Numbered from the stretch's first letter, positions 23,729 through 33,977 are shown. The stretch: 64,000 nucleotides of DNA from JAZSNL01 sp045536365 (GCA_045536365.1 JAZSNL010000022.1:1-64000); one strand, 5' to 3'. Notes: generated by a model not told the origin, from the letters alone. Numbers and translations: made by a program.

Positions 23729-25223
23729 ATTAAGTTTAAAATGGAAGTTGTTCATTTTTATACTTAGTTTCGCAGTAATTGTTATAAGTGTCTTCTGTAT
23801 ATTCCAAATAGGTTTATTAGATAATTTTTATCGTTCTAATAAATTAAATAGAATTGAAAAACTTGTTTATAATATTACAGAAACTATTGGAAATACTAAA
23901 TTTGAGGATATTTTAAATGATTCGAATAATATTAATTCTGAGATTTTATCAATGGTTAATGAAAATGAATCAAGAGTTATTTTTTCATCAAGAATTATTA
24001 CTCCTGAAGGTGAGACTAATGTTATTATTAAATCAAGGGGTGTAGCGGGATCTGATGCTTTAGCAAGTTATAGTGATGAAGAATTTAATCGTTTCATTTT
24101 AGATGTTTGGAAGTTATCAAATAATTATCAAAGAAATGGTAAAAAGTTCTTTGTTGTTTTAACTAATAATCCTGATGAAAGGTTTGCTTTACAAGTATTA
24201 GATACAGATAAAACATCAACTAACGCATTAATATGTGGTCAATTTATTAGAAATAATGGTTCAATATATTTACTATTAGTTGATTCGAGATTAACACCGG
24301 TTACTCCTGCAGTTGAAGCGTTTAGAAATCAATTGGTTTTTATTACGTGTATTATTGTTGTTTTAACATTAATATCAGCATTAATTATTTCTAAATCAAT
24401 TTCTAAACCAATTGTAAATATGAATGAGTCTGCTAAAGTTTTAGCACAAGGTAATTATAATGTAGAGTTTAATGGTGAAGGTTATAAGGAAATATCTGAA
24501 TTAAATGATACATTAAATTATGCGGTAGATGAACTTAAAAAGACTGAAACTTTACAGCGTGAGCTACTTGCAAATGTATCACATGATTTAAGAACACCAC
24601 TTACTTTAATTAGTGGATATGCGGAAATGATTAGAGATATTCCTTCAGAAAATACTCCAGAGAATGTTCAAATTATTATAGATGAAGCAAATCGATTAAG
24701 TATTCTTGTTAATGATTTGCTTAGTTTATCAAAAATTAGTTCTAGAACTGAACCACTTAATTTAACTGTTTATGATATTAATAAAAATATTATTGATATT
24801 GTTGATCGTTTTTCTAAATTATTGGAAGCTAAAAACTTTGAAATATCTTATCAAGATATTGGTGAGGTTTATGTAAAAGCTGATATGAGAAAAATTGAAC
24901 AAGTAATTTATAATTTTATTAATAATGCGGTTAACTATAGTGGAGTTTCAAGAAAGATTGATGTATTTGCCGGGTTAAACGAAACAGAGATAAAAATTAG
25001 TATTAGAGATTACGGTATAGGTATTAAAAAAGAAGAACTTGAATATATTTGGGATAGATATTACCGCGTTGATAAAGGACATCAAAGATCTATTCAAGGT
25101 TCAGGACTTGGATTATCAATTATTAAAGGTATCTTAGAATATCATGGATTTAAGTATGGTGTTGAGTCTGTGGAAAATGTAGGAACTACATTTTATTTTA
25201 TAATGCCGATAGTTAAAAAATAG
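23715..25223 (+). CDS. Membrane sensor histidine kinase
   Basis: A 502-residue sensor with TM1 (about 11-33), an extracytoplasmic sensory domain of about 170 residues and TM2 (about 209-231). A HAMP domain and HisKA with the phospho-acceptor His290 in NVSHDLRTPLTLISGYAE follow. The HATPase carries the N box FINNAVNYS, the G1 box DYGIGI and the G2 box GSGLGLSI. This is a complete, standard architecture. Its start overlaps the response regulator, and HtrA follows after 12 bases. The sensed signal is unknown. Confidence 0.92.
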   Translation: MKLNKLSLKWKLFIFILSFAVIVISVFCIFQIGLLDNFYRSNKLNRIEKLVYNITETIGNTKFEDILNDSNNINSEILSMVNENESRVIFSSRIITPEGETNVIIKSRGVAGSDALASYSDEEFNRFILDVWKLSNNYQRNGKKFFVVLTNNPDERFALQVLDTDKTSTNALICGQFIRNNGSIYLLLVDSRLTPVTPAVEAFRNQLVFITCIIVVLTLISALIISKSISKPIVNMNESAKVLAQGNYNVEFNGEGYKEISELNDTLNYAVDELKKTETLQRELLANVSHDLRTPLTLISGYAEMIRDIPSENTPENVQIIIDEANRLSILVNDLLSLSKISSRTEPLNLTVYDINKNIIDIVDRFSKLLEAKNFEISYQDIGEVYVKADMRKIEQVIYNFINNAVNYSGVSRKIDVFAGLNETEIKISIRDYGIGIKKEELEYIWDRYYRVDKGHQRSIQGSGLGLSIIKGILEYHGFKYGVESVENVGTTFYFIMPIVKK

Positions 25224-25235
25224 AAGAGGTGTAAA

Positions 25236-26477
25236 ATGAAAAAAGTAAATAAAGTGTTATTTTTTATTGTAGCTGTTTTCTTATTATCATTAGGTAGTTG
25301 TTATGTTTATGGTGATGTTAATGGAAATGGCACAAATAATGAAATTAATAATGTAATTACAAATGAAATTACTAATACAATTGTTAATATTGAATCTATT
25401 ACAATTGAAGATGTTAATACTGCTCTTACTACCGCAATAGATAAAGTAGAAGAAGCTGTTATTGGTGTAACTTTAAAAAAAGTAACTACAACAGGTGCAT
25501 TATCTAAACCTACTGTTTCAGAAGATGCAGTTCAATATGGTAGTGGAGTTATATATAAAGCAGAAGAAGTTAAAAATGAACAAGGAACAATTGTTAATTT
25601 TAGATATTATGTTATAACTAATCGTCATGTTGTTTTAGCTGATGAAGAAGGAAATTATCAATTATATGCTTATTTAGGATATGATGATGTTGAAGTAAAA
25701 GCTAATTTATTAGGCTATGATGAAAAAGTAGATATCGCATGTTTTACTTTTGAATATAGTAAATATATTCAACCTGTTGAATTTGCTGATTCTAGTGAAT
25801 TAATTAAGGGATCTATTATTTATGCAGTAGGTAATCCATATGGATATGAATATTATGGTTCTGCAACAATGGGTATTATTAGTAATACTGAAAGATACAT
25901 AACATCTGATACTGATGGTGATGGTGTTAATGATTTTTATTGTGAATATATCCAACATGATGCTTCAATTAATTCTGGTAATTCAGGTGGTGGATTGTTT
26001 ACTTTAGATGGTAAATTAATTGGTATTAATACATTAAAATTAGTTGATGCTACAATTGATAATATGGGATTTGCAATACCATCTAATACTGTTAAGATTA
26101 TCGTAACTGAGTTTATTGAACAAAATAAACCAATTGTTAGACCTAAATTAGGTGTTACAATTATTAGTGTTAAAGATATGACTCCTGCTTTTATTGAATA
26201 TAATGAATTAGAAGATGTTCCTAATATTTATAATGGTGAGGCTCCATATGGCTTTTATGTTACGAATATTACATCAGGTAGTACAATGGATGGTTCTGGT
26301 ATTGATGTTTCTGATATTATCTTACAAATCGGTGATGTTAAGTTAACAAAACTTTATACTCTTAGTGCGAAATTAAATTCTTTAGTTGATTTCCAAGTAG
26401 GAGATGAAGTTGAAGTTATTTATTATGACCGTACTGATGGTAAAATTAAAACTACTAAAGTTATTCTTAAAAATTAA
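25236..26477 (+). CDS. htrA: HtrA/DegP-like serine protease with PDZ domain
   Basis: A 413-residue exported trypsin-fold protease for misfolded envelope proteins. The catalytic triad is His131 (TNRHVV), Asp166 (EKVDIACF) and Ser250 (NSGNSGGGLF). A PDZ domain covers about residues 300-410. The N-terminal hydrophobic segment ends in LGSC, a possible lipobox with Cys22, so it may be lipid-anchored rather than helix-anchored. An unusual DTDGDGVND (225-233) between the Asp and Ser motifs resembles a calcium-binding loop. It closes the regulator-kinase-protease operon, before a terminator. Confidence 0.9.
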   Translation: MKKVNKVLFFIVAVFLLSLGSCYVYGDVNGNGTNNEINNVITNEITNTIVNIESITIEDVNTALTTAIDKVEEAVIGVTLKKVTTTGALSKPTVSEDAVQYGSGVIYKAEEVKNEQGTIVNFRYYVITNRHVVLADEEGNYQLYAYLGYDDVEVKANLLGYDEKVDIACFTFEYSKYIQPVEFADSSELIKGSIIYAVGNPYGYEYYGSATMGIISNTERYITSDTDGDGVNDFYCEYIQHDASINSGNSGGGLFTLDGKLIGINTLKLVDATIDNMGFAIPSNTVKIIVTEFIEQNKPIVRPKLGVTIISVKDMTPAFIEYNELEDVPNIYNGEAPYGFYVTNITSGSTMDGSGIDVSDIILQIGDVKLTKLYTLSAKLNSLVDFQVGDEVEVIYYDRTDGKIKTTKVILKN

Positions 26478-26506
26478 AAATATGCTTCTTTTGAAGCATA
26501 TTTTTT
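26476..26506 (+). terminator. Terminator of the two-component/HtrA operon
   Basis: Stem AAAAATATGCTTC / GAAGCATATTTTT with a TTTT loop and T-run. Confidence 0.88.
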
Positions 26507-26550
26507 ATATAAATTTTATTAATCTTTTACTTTAAAAAAATGTAGAAAAA

Positions 26551-26559
26551 TGATATACT
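26551..26559 (+). promoter_or_regulatory. Extended -10 promoter for the ABC-F operon
   Basis: TGATATACT (26551-26559): the TGn extension and TATACT overlap an apparent upstream start codon at 26550. Transcription should therefore begin near 26566, and translation further down. Confidence 0.5.
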
Positions 26560-26594
26560 TTAAAAAAATGATATTATCAGAAAGTTGTGTTAAA

Positions 26595-28148
26595 ATGTTA
26601 TTAGAAGTGAAGGATTTACAACTTACATATGATAAAAAAACGCTTTTTAACAAAGCGTCTTTTCGTGTTTTACCTAATGAAAAAATTGGATTAATAGGTA
26701 ATAATGGAGTTGGAAAATCTACATTGATAAATATTTTATGTGGTAATATTATTCCTGATGGTGGAAGTATTGAATTTGATAAAAAGATAAAAGTTGGTTA
26801 TTTAGATCAGTATATGAAAGTTGACAAAAAACTAACAATAGAAGAATATTTAAAATTAGCTTTTAAATATTTATATGACAAAGAAGAAGAAAGAAATCAA
26901 TATTTAGAATTATTAAATAATACTACGGATCCTATTTTAATAGACCGATATGTAAGATTATCTTCTCAAATTCATGATGAGTTAGAAAGTAAAGAATTTT
27001 ATGCTTTGAATTCAAAGATTGCGAGGATAACATCAGGGCTTGGCGTTACTAATTATGGGTTAAATACTTTGATGAGTCATTTATCAGGTGGTCAAAAGGT
27101 AAAAGTTATCTTGTGTAAGTTATTATTAGAACAACCTGATCTATTAATATTAGATGAACCGACTAACTTTTTAGATACTTCACATGTAGATTGGTTAGTT
27201 AAATATTTAAAAGAATATAAGGGTAATTTTTTAATTGTTTCTCATAATCAAGAGTTTTTAAATGAAGTTGTTAATGTTATTTTAGAAATAGAATTTGGTA
27301 AAATTACTAAATTTAAAGGTAATTATCAAACTTATTTAGTTAAAAAAGCAGCAATGGAAGAAAATTATGAGAAAGAATATTTAGCTCAACAAAGAGAAGT
27401 AAAAACTTTAGAAAAATATATTGAGAAAAATAAAGTTAAAACATCAACTGCTAAACAAGCTAAGAGTCGTGCAAAAAAATTAGAAAAAATGGAATTATTA
27501 GAAAAACCTAAGAGTGAAGATATTCATTTGAATTTGTTTTTTAATTATAAAGCTATTTTTTCTCATAAATTATTAGAAGTAAAAAATCTAGAAATAGGAT
27601 ATTATGGTTCTTTATTACCTCCAATGGATTTTACGGTTAAAAGTGGTGAAAAGATTGCAATATCTGGTTTTAATGGAATTGGTAAAACAACATTATTAAA
27701 AACTTTAATTGGTGAATTAAAACCAATCAAGGGTGAATATAAGTTTGTTGATGATGTTATTATTGCTTATTTTGAACAAGAACATAATTTTGAAAACATG
27801 GATAGTACACCTTATCAAGAAATATCAAATTTATATCCTTTAATGGATAGTAGTACAATTAGAAGTAATCTTGCAAGATGTGGAATAACAAAGGGACTTG
27901 CTTTACAACCGTTAAAAACCTTAAGTGGTGGTGAACTATCAAAATTAAAATTATGTAAAGTTATGTTACAAAAAGCAAATGTGTTAGTATTAGATGAACC
28001 GACTAACCATTTAGATAAAAATGCAAGAGTAGATTTATTGAAGGCGCTAAAAAAATATCAAGGTACTGTTATTTTTGTAAGCCATGAAAGAGAATTTATT
28101 AAAGAACTTGCGACAAGGGTTTATAATATAGAAGATTTATTAATGTAG
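26595..28148 (+). CDS. ABC-F family ATPase
   Basis: A 517-residue soluble protein with two ABC ATPase domains and no membrane helices, the ABC-F architecture of ribosome-associated translation factors. The first half has Walker A GNNGVGKS, signature LSGGQKVK and LLILDEPTNFLD. The second has GFNGIGKT, LSGGELSK and VLVLDEPTNHLD. The interdomain linker carries the basic KTSTAKQAKSRAKKLEKM, which in this family inserts toward the ribosomal E/P sites. An ATG at 26550 overlaps the likely -10, so 26595, where LLEVKDLQL begins, is preferred, although its ribosome site is weak. It is more like YkpA/YbiT-type factors than resistance proteins, but this is not certain. Confidence 0.85.
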   Translation: MLLEVKDLQLTYDKKTLFNKASFRVLPNEKIGLIGNNGVGKSTLINILCGNIIPDGGSIEFDKKIKVGYLDQYMKVDKKLTIEEYLKLAFKYLYDKEEERNQYLELLNNTTDPILIDRYVRLSSQIHDELESKEFYALNSKIARITSGLGVTNYGLNTLMSHLSGGQKVKVILCKLLLEQPDLLILDEPTNFLDTSHVDWLVKYLKEYKGNFLIVSHNQEFLNEVVNVILEIEFGKITKFKGNYQTYLVKKAAMEENYEKEYLAQQREVKTLEKYIEKNKVKTSTAKQAKSRAKKLEKMELLEKPKSEDIHLNLFFNYKAIFSHKLLEVKNLEIGYYGSLLPPMDFTVKSGEKIAISGFNGIGKTTLLKTLIGELKPIKGEYKFVDDVIIAYFEQEHNFENMDSTPYQEISNLYPLMDSSTIRSNLARCGITKGLALQPLKTLSGGELSKLKLCKVMLQKANVLVLDEPTNHLDKNARVDLLKALKKYQGTVIFVSHEREFIKELATRVYNIEDLLM

Positions 28149-28156
28149 GTGATCAA

Positions 28157-28666
28157 ATGGCAACAATTCATTTATTAATCGGTATTCCAGGATGTGGAAA
28201 AAGTACTTTTGCAGAAAAATATAGTAAGAAATCAAATATTGAAATAGTATCTACTGATGCAATTAGAATGGCTAATCCTGGTATTTTAGAAGAAGAGGTA
28301 TGGCCAAGAGTGTATTTTCGAATTGGTGAATTATTAAATAATAATTTAGATGTTATATACGATGCAACTAATATTACACCTAAGGTACGTAAAAGATTAG
28401 TTGACAATGTAAGTGTTCATTGTGATAAATTTGAAGTTGTTGCTTATTATTTCAATGTTGATTGGCGTATTTGTCACGATAGAGTAAAAGAAAGAAATAA
28501 TGATCCTAATGAACATTATTTGCCAGTCGAAGTTGTTGAAAGTTATGGTCAAAAGATTGTAGAACCTAGTTTAGAAGAAGGTTTTACTGAAATTAAATAT
28601 ATAGATAGTATAGGAAATATTTATCTAACAAAATATAAAGAGGGAGGTACATATGAATCAAAATAA
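28157..28666 (+). CDS. P-loop polynucleotide-kinase-like protein
   Basis: A 169-residue AAA_33-type P-loop protein. Walker A is GIPGCGKS at residues 9-16, followed by STDAIR and YDATNITPKVRK, which match the 5'-polynucleotide kinase/zeta-like kinase fold. A lid region contains RVKERNND. It probably phosphorylates a nucleic acid end or small molecule; the substrate is not evident. It lies 8 bases after the ABC-F gene and overlaps polC by 14 bases, so it is co-transcribed with DNA replication. Confidence 0.78.
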   Translation: MATIHLLIGIPGCGKSTFAEKYSKKSNIEIVSTDAIRMANPGILEEEVWPRVYFRIGELLNNNLDVIYDATNITPKVRKRLVDNVSVHCDKFEVVAYYFNVDWRICHDRVKERNNDPNEHYLPVEVVESYGQKIVEPSLEEGFTEIKYIDSIGNIYLTKYKEGGTYESK

Positions 28667-31600
28667 TAATGATGCTTGGAAAAAGATATTTTTATCAATT
28701 GATTTTGATGATGAATATCATATAGCAGATGCTGAACTCGAAAAGGTTTTAGTTAATAACAAGAACAATTCTTGGCGATTTGTACTTGTTTTACCTGAAT
28801 TTTTACCTTTATTAGTTACTAAAGAATTAACATGTGAAGTTGAAAAGTATTGTATTAAACAATATGGTGTTAGTAAGGTGTTTTTCACTTTTAAATATAA
28901 AGATGTTGAAAGTGTTAAAAATATTGTTAATATTGATAAAAAATTATTAGAATATTTTGAATCAGCAATTGAAGTTTGTTCTTTAGTTACAAAGTCTGTG
29001 TTAGTATTTAAAGAATTTAAATATACTTGTAAAGATTTAGAAATTGTTATTGAAGTTCCTACTGAAGGGGAAAATGGTGTAATTACTCCGCTAATTCCTT
29101 TAGTTAAAAAATATATTGATAATTATGGATTAGATTTTCTTCAAATAAAAACAATTATTCGTGGCGATGCGTTAAACGCAATAGATCGTCGTATGGAACA
29201 ACAAAAAGTAACTCAACAAATGAATGAATCTAGAAGTATGGAAGAATATCGTTATAAACAAGAAATTGCCAAATCACAAGAAGAAACTACTAAATATAAT
29301 CAAAAGTACGTTAGTAAACCGATATCAGTTAAAATAATTGAACTTCCTACTAATAATATTGGTATAGATGAATTTAGACAAATTAATGGTACTAATAAAG
29401 TTTCTGTAGTTGGGAAGGTTGTAAAATGTACAACTAAAATTATTAAAACAAGAGATGGAAGAGAATACAATTTATTCGAAGGTGCTGTATATGATGGTAC
29501 TGATACAATTATTATAAAGAGTTTCTATCGCCAAAATAACGCAAGTTTATTTGAAAAAGATATTAAAGTTGATTTAAGAGTAGAAGTCACTGGTAACATT
29601 CAATGGGATGATTATGTGCGTGATATCGTTATTATGTGTAGTAGTATTACAGTATGTGGAGAAGATGTTTCTAGATATCGATATGATTATGCTCCTGAAA
29701 AAAGAGTTGAATTACATGCTCATTCGAAGATGTCAGTTTTAGATAGTATTTTAAATACTAAAGAATATGTAGAACAGGCTAAAAGATATGGTCATAAAGC
29801 TGTTGCGTTGACTGATCATGCGAATTGTCATGAGTTTCCTGAGTTTTTTAATCATGCTAAAAAGGCGGGTATTAAGCCTATTGCTGGATTAGAAGGATAT
29901 TATATTGATGATGAAGATGAAAAAGTTGCGTTAACAGATGATAATATTGATTTAAGAAGTGCAACTTATGTTATTTTTGACATTGAAACAACGGGATTAT
30001 TTGTCAGAATGCATGATATTATTGAACTTGGTGCTGTTAAGGTACATCAAGGGATGATAATTGATACTTTTGCTGAAATGGTAAGACCAGTAAAGACAAA
30101 GATTACTGATTATGTTACTTCATTAAATAATATTACAAACGATATGGTTGAAGATGGAGAAGATATTGAAACGGCTTTAAGAAAGTTTAAAGAATTTTCT
30201 GATGGTTGTATATTAGTTGCTCATAACGCAAGATTCGATAGTGATTTTATTTATGAAAAAATGAAAGAATATAATATTGAATGTAAACCTATGCCTTGTA
30301 TTGATACATTACAAATTGCAAGAATTTTATATTCAGGTAAGATTAAATACTTTAATTTGGGTGCGATTGGTAAGTTCTTGAAAGTAGAAGTTGAAACTCA
30401 ACATAGAGCTGTTCATGACTCTAGAACATTGAATAATATTTTCCAAAGAATGTTAGGTGATTTAGAAGAGTTAAGTATTACTAATTATTCACAATTAAAT
30501 AATTTAATTGAAGGATCTGAATTATTTAAACAAGAAATTCCAAAACATATTAATCTACTTGTTAAGAATAAAGTTGGTCTTAAGAATTTGTATAAAATTA
30601 TTTCTGAATCTCATACTACTTTCTTCCAAAAGGAAGCAAGAATCATTAAAAGTTATTTAAAAGAACATCGTGAGGGTTTATTGATTGGTAGTGGATGTGT
30701 AAACGGGGAAATTTTTAGATTAGCATTAGAAAAATCTTATGATCAATTAATTAAAAAGGTTTCTTTTTATGATTATATTGAAGTACAACCTTTAGGCTGT
30801 TATGCTTATTTATTTGAATTTTCTCAAGAAGAAGGATATATGGAATATCTTCAAGAAACTGTTAAATTAATAATTAAAGCTGCAAAAGTAGCAGGTGTTC
30901 CTGTTGTTGCAACAGGGGATGTACATGAATTGATTTCTGAAGATACGAAGTATCGTAAAATTTATCTTTCAGTAAATCGACCTTCTGGCGGAGGTGCTCA
31001 TGAACTTAAGAAATATAGTCCAATAGACATGCATTTTAGAAATACTACTGAAATGTTAGAGGAATTTGCTTTCTTAGGTGAGGATTTAGCTTATGAAATT
31101 GTTGTTACAAATACAAATAAAATAAGTGATATGATTGAAGAATATCCTTTATTCCCTAAAGATTTATTTGTTCCTAGAGATGATTTCTTAGATAAGTATG
31201 GTGTTCCATCAATGAAAAAAGCAGTTGAAGATTTAACTTACGAAACTGCACATAAATTATATGGTGAAAATTTACCTAAATATATTGAACATCGTATTGA
31301 AAGGGAACTAAAGGCTATTATAGGTAATGGTTTCCAATCTGTATATTATATTTCTCATTTATTAATTAAAAAATCTAATGAAGCTGGATATATTGTAGGT
31401 AGTAGAGGTTCTGTAGGTAGTAGTTTTGTTGCAACAATGATGCATATTACCGAAGTTAATCCTTTAAAACCACATTATGTATGTCCTAAATGTAAGTTTT
31501 CAGCATTTAAATTAAATAACAAAGAAAAAGAAATGTTCCCTCAAGAACATGTTCCTAAAGAAATGTTAGAAATATTAGAAGATGCTGGGGTAGGTATGGA

Positions 31601-33185
31601 TTTACCTGCAATGAGATGTCCGGTATGTGGTGAAGTATTAAATAGAGAAGGTGTCGATATTGAGTTTGAAACTTTCCTAGGATTCGAAGGAGACAAGGTT
31701 CCAGATATTGATTTAAATTTCTCTGGTGAATATCAACCGATTGCTCATGCTTTCTGTCAAACTATGTTTGGTGTTGATAATGCTTTTAGAGCTGGAACTG
31801 TTAGTACGGTAATGGAAAAAACAGCTTTTGCACAAGTAAGAGATTATTATGGTGATCAATTTATGCGTCAAGCTGAAAGGGAAAGAATCGCTAATTTTAT
31901 ATCTGGTGGTAAAAGAACTACAGGTCAACATCCAGGTGGTATTGTTGTAGTACCTGATAATATCGAATATACTGATGTTTTCCCTGTTCAATATCCTCCT
32001 GTATCAGAAGAAGATAGTATTGCAGTTGCAAAATGGAGAACTTCACATTATGATTATCATAGTTTTGAAAAAAATTTATTAAAACTTGATATTTTAGGCC
32101 ATGATGATCCTACTATTTTAAAAACATTAATTGACTTTGTACATGCTAATCCTGAAGAGTTCCCTTTTGATAATATTGAAGGTATTCCTTGTATTGATAA
32201 AGATGTTTTATCTTTATTTAGTTCTAAAGATGCATTAAATTTATCAAGTGATGATGAAGATGAATTTAGTAGTGGTACAATAGGTATGCCAGAATTTGGT
32301 ACTCAGTTTGTAAGAGGTATGTTAAATACAATTAAACCAAAAACTTATAGTGATATTATTAAAATATCTGGTTTATCTCATGGTACTGATGTATGGAGTA
32401 ATAATAATGAAGATTTATTCTTAGGAAGATTACCTCAATTTCCTCAAGTTCCTTTAAAAGATGCGATAGGATGTCGTGATGACATTATGAACTATTTGTT
32501 ATCAATGAATTTACCTCCTAAGAGTGCATTTGATATAATGGAACATGTTAGAAAAGGTAAAGGTTTAACAACAGATGAAATTAAATTAATGAGAGAACAT
32601 AATGTTCCTGAATGGTATATTTATTCTTGTACAAAGATTAAGTATATGTTCCCTAAGGCGCATGCGACTGCGTATGTTATCATGGCGTTAAGAATTGGTT
32701 GGTTTAAAGTTCATCGTCCTATTTATTATTATGCTGCTTATTTCTCAATTAGAGCAAAAGAATTAGATGCGGAAGTTTTCGCAAATGGTAAAAATGCAAT
32801 AAGAAATAAAATAAATGAAATTAAAGAAAAGATGAAAACTTCAAGAAGTGAAGTTACAAATAAAGAAGAAGATCTATTAAGTGAATTAAGAATAGCTTAT
32901 GAAATGGTATTAAGAGGATACTCATTTAAACAAATCGATGTTGAAAAATCTGATGCGGTTAATTTCATCATCGCAGAAGATAAAAAATCATTATATTTAC
33001 CATTTGTATCTATTCCTTCTTTAGGTGAGGCTGCTGCCAAATCTGTAGTAGAAGCTCGTAATCAAAGTCCTTTTTCTTCAAAAAGAGATTTTGAATTAAG
33101 AACAAGTGTTAATAAAACACAATATGCAAAGCTTTATACATTGGGTGTTTTTGATAATTTACCTGATGAAGATACTTTATTATAA
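28653..33185 (+). CDS. polC: DNA polymerase III alpha subunit, PolC type
   Basis: A 1510-residue replicative polymerase of low-GC Gram-positives. In order it has an N-terminal helical domain and OB fold (about 230-335), then a PHP domain starting with ELHAHSKMS. The inserted DnaQ-like 3'-5' exonuclease begins at FDIETTGL with Asp443/Glu445 and has its later HRAVHDSR motif. The rest of PHP follows, then the zinc motif CPKC...CPVC from about 944, and the palm with KVPDIDLNFSGE. The length is slightly above B. subtilis PolC. ATG 28653 follows GGGAGGTA. The usual neighbours proS and rimP are absent; no terminator is visible directly after the stop. Confidence 0.96.
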   Translation: MNQNNNDAWKKIFLSIDFDDEYHIADAELEKVLVNNKNNSWRFVLVLPEFLPLLVTKELTCEVEKYCIKQYGVSKVFFTFKYKDVESVKNIVNIDKKLLEYFESAIEVCSLVTKSVLVFKEFKYTCKDLEIVIEVPTEGENGVITPLIPLVKKYIDNYGLDFLQIKTIIRGDALNAIDRRMEQQKVTQQMNESRSMEEYRYKQEIAKSQEETTKYNQKYVSKPISVKIIELPTNNIGIDEFRQINGTNKVSVVGKVVKCTTKIIKTRDGREYNLFEGAVYDGTDTIIIKSFYRQNNASLFEKDIKVDLRVEVTGNIQWDDYVRDIVIMCSSITVCGEDVSRYRYDYAPEKRVELHAHSKMSVLDSILNTKEYVEQAKRYGHKAVALTDHANCHEFPEFFNHAKKAGIKPIAGLEGYYIDDEDEKVALTDDNIDLRSATYVIFDIETTGLFVRMHDIIELGAVKVHQGMIIDTFAEMVRPVKTKITDYVTSLNNITNDMVEDGEDIETALRKFKEFSDGCILVAHNARFDSDFIYEKMKEYNIECKPMPCIDTLQIARILYSGKIKYFNLGAIGKFLKVEVETQHRAVHDSRTLNNIFQRMLGDLEELSITNYSQLNNLIEGSELFKQEIPKHINLLVKNKVGLKNLYKIISESHTTFFQKEARIIKSYLKEHREGLLIGSGCVNGEIFRLALEKSYDQLIKKVSFYDYIEVQPLGCYAYLFEFSQEEGYMEYLQETVKLIIKAAKVAGVPVVATGDVHELISEDTKYRKIYLSVNRPSGGGAHELKKYSPIDMHFRNTTEMLEEFAFLGEDLAYEIVVTNTNKISDMIEEYPLFPKDLFVPRDDFLDKYGVPSMKKAVEDLTYETAHKLYGENLPKYIEHRIERELKAIIGNGFQSVYYISHLLIKKSNEAGYIVGSRGSVGSSFVATMMHITEVNPLKPHYVCPKCKFSAFKLNNKEKEMFPQEHVPKEMLEILEDAGVGMDLPAMRCPVCGEVLNREGVDIEFETFLGFEGDKVPDIDLNFSGEYQPIAHAFCQTMFGVDNAFRAGTVSTVMEKTAFAQVRDYYGDQFMRQAERERIANFISGGKRTTGQHPGGIVVVPDNIEYTDVFPVQYPPVSEEDSIAVAKWRTSHYDYHSFEKNLLKLDILGHDDPTILKTLIDFVHANPEEFPFDNIEGIPCIDKDVLSLFSSKDALNLSSDDEDEFSSGTIGMPEFGTQFVRGMLNTIKPKTYSDIIKISGLSHGTDVWSNNNEDLFLGRLPQFPQVPLKDAIGCRDDIMNYLLSMNLPPKSAFDIMEHVRKGKGLTTDEIKLMREHNVPEWYIYSCTKIKYMFPKAHATAYVIMALRIGWFKVHRPIYYYAAYFSIRAKELDAEVFANGKNAIRNKINEIKEKMKTSRSEVTNKEEDLLSELRIAYEMVLRGYSFKQIDVEKSDAVNFIIAEDKKSLYLPFVSIPSLGEAAAKSVVEARNQSPFSSKRDFELRTSVNKTQYAKLYTLGVFDNLPDEDTLL

Positions 33186-33206
33186 TTAAGTATATTTGTA
33201 AATTCT

Positions 33207-33235
33207 TTGCAAAAATTGTTAAAAGATAATATAAT
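33207..33235 (+). promoter_or_regulatory. Sigma-A promoter for the NifU-like/GGGtGRT pair
   Basis: TTGCAA (33207-33212), 17 bases, TATAAT (33230-33235). Confidence 0.72.
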
Positions 33236-33271
33236 ATTAAAGGTTAAAAACATAGAAAGGAAATGAAAAAT

Positions 33272-33964
33272 ATGAACTATTCAAAAGAAGTCCAAGAAAT
33301 GTGTTCTGTTAAAATCGGTGCAAGTCATGGATGTGCTCCTATTCCTCAAGAAGGCGAATGGACATATTCAAGAGAAATCAAAGATATTAGCGGTTTAACT
33401 CATGGTATTGGTTGGTGTGCTCCTCAACAAGGTGCTTGTAAATTAACATTAAATGTAAAAAATGGTATTATCGAAGAAGCTTTAATTGAAACAATTGGCT
33501 GTTCTGGTATGACTCACTCTGCTGCTATGGCATCAGAAGCTATCGTTGGTAAAACTTTATTAGAAGCTGTTAATACTGACTTAGTATGTGATGCTATTAA
33601 TACTGCAATGCGTGAATTATTCTTACAAATTATTTATGGTCGTACTCAATCTGCATTCTCATTAGGTGGTTTAACTATCGGTGCTGGTTTAGAAGACTTA
33701 GGTAAAGGTTTAAGAAGCCAAGTTGGTACTGCTTATAGTACTAAATTAAAAGGTCCTAGATACTTAGAATTAACTGAAGGTTATATTACAAGAATGGCAT
33801 TAGATGAAAATAATGAAGTTATAGGATATGAATATTTAAGTTTAGGTCGTTTCACTGATTTCTTAAAGAAAGGCATTAGTCCTGATGAAGCTTTAAAGAA
33901 AGCAACTGGAACTTACGGCAGATTTGCTGAAGGATCAAAATATATTGATCCAAGACAAGAATAG
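33272..33964 (+). CDS. NifU-like iron-sulfur scaffold-type protein (partner of GGGtGRT protein)
   Basis: A 230-residue protein resembling a diverged NifU/IscU scaffold. Conserved-looking cysteines occur in SHGCAPIP, GWCAPQQGACK and IETIGCSGMTHSAAMASEAIVGKTL, the last being the classic scaffold signature around the third Cys. A frame opens at 33263, but GAAAGGAA is spaced correctly only for ATG 33272. The stop is 13 bases before the next gene, whose family is found beside this one in other Bacillota. Involvement in Fe-S or related metal chemistry is inferred; the true function of the pair is not known. Confidence 0.75.
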   Translation: MNYSKEVQEMCSVKIGASHGCAPIPQEGEWTYSREIKDISGLTHGIGWCAPQQGACKLTLNVKNGIIEEALIETIGCSGMTHSAAMASEAIVGKTLLEAVNTDLVCDAINTAMRELFLQIIYGRTQSAFSLGGLTIGAGLEDLGKGLRSQVGTAYSTKLKGPRYLELTEGYITRMALDENNEVIGYEYLSLGRFTDFLKKGISPDEALKKATGTYGRFAEGSKYIDPRQE

Positions 33965-33977
33965 GAGGTTTAATATA

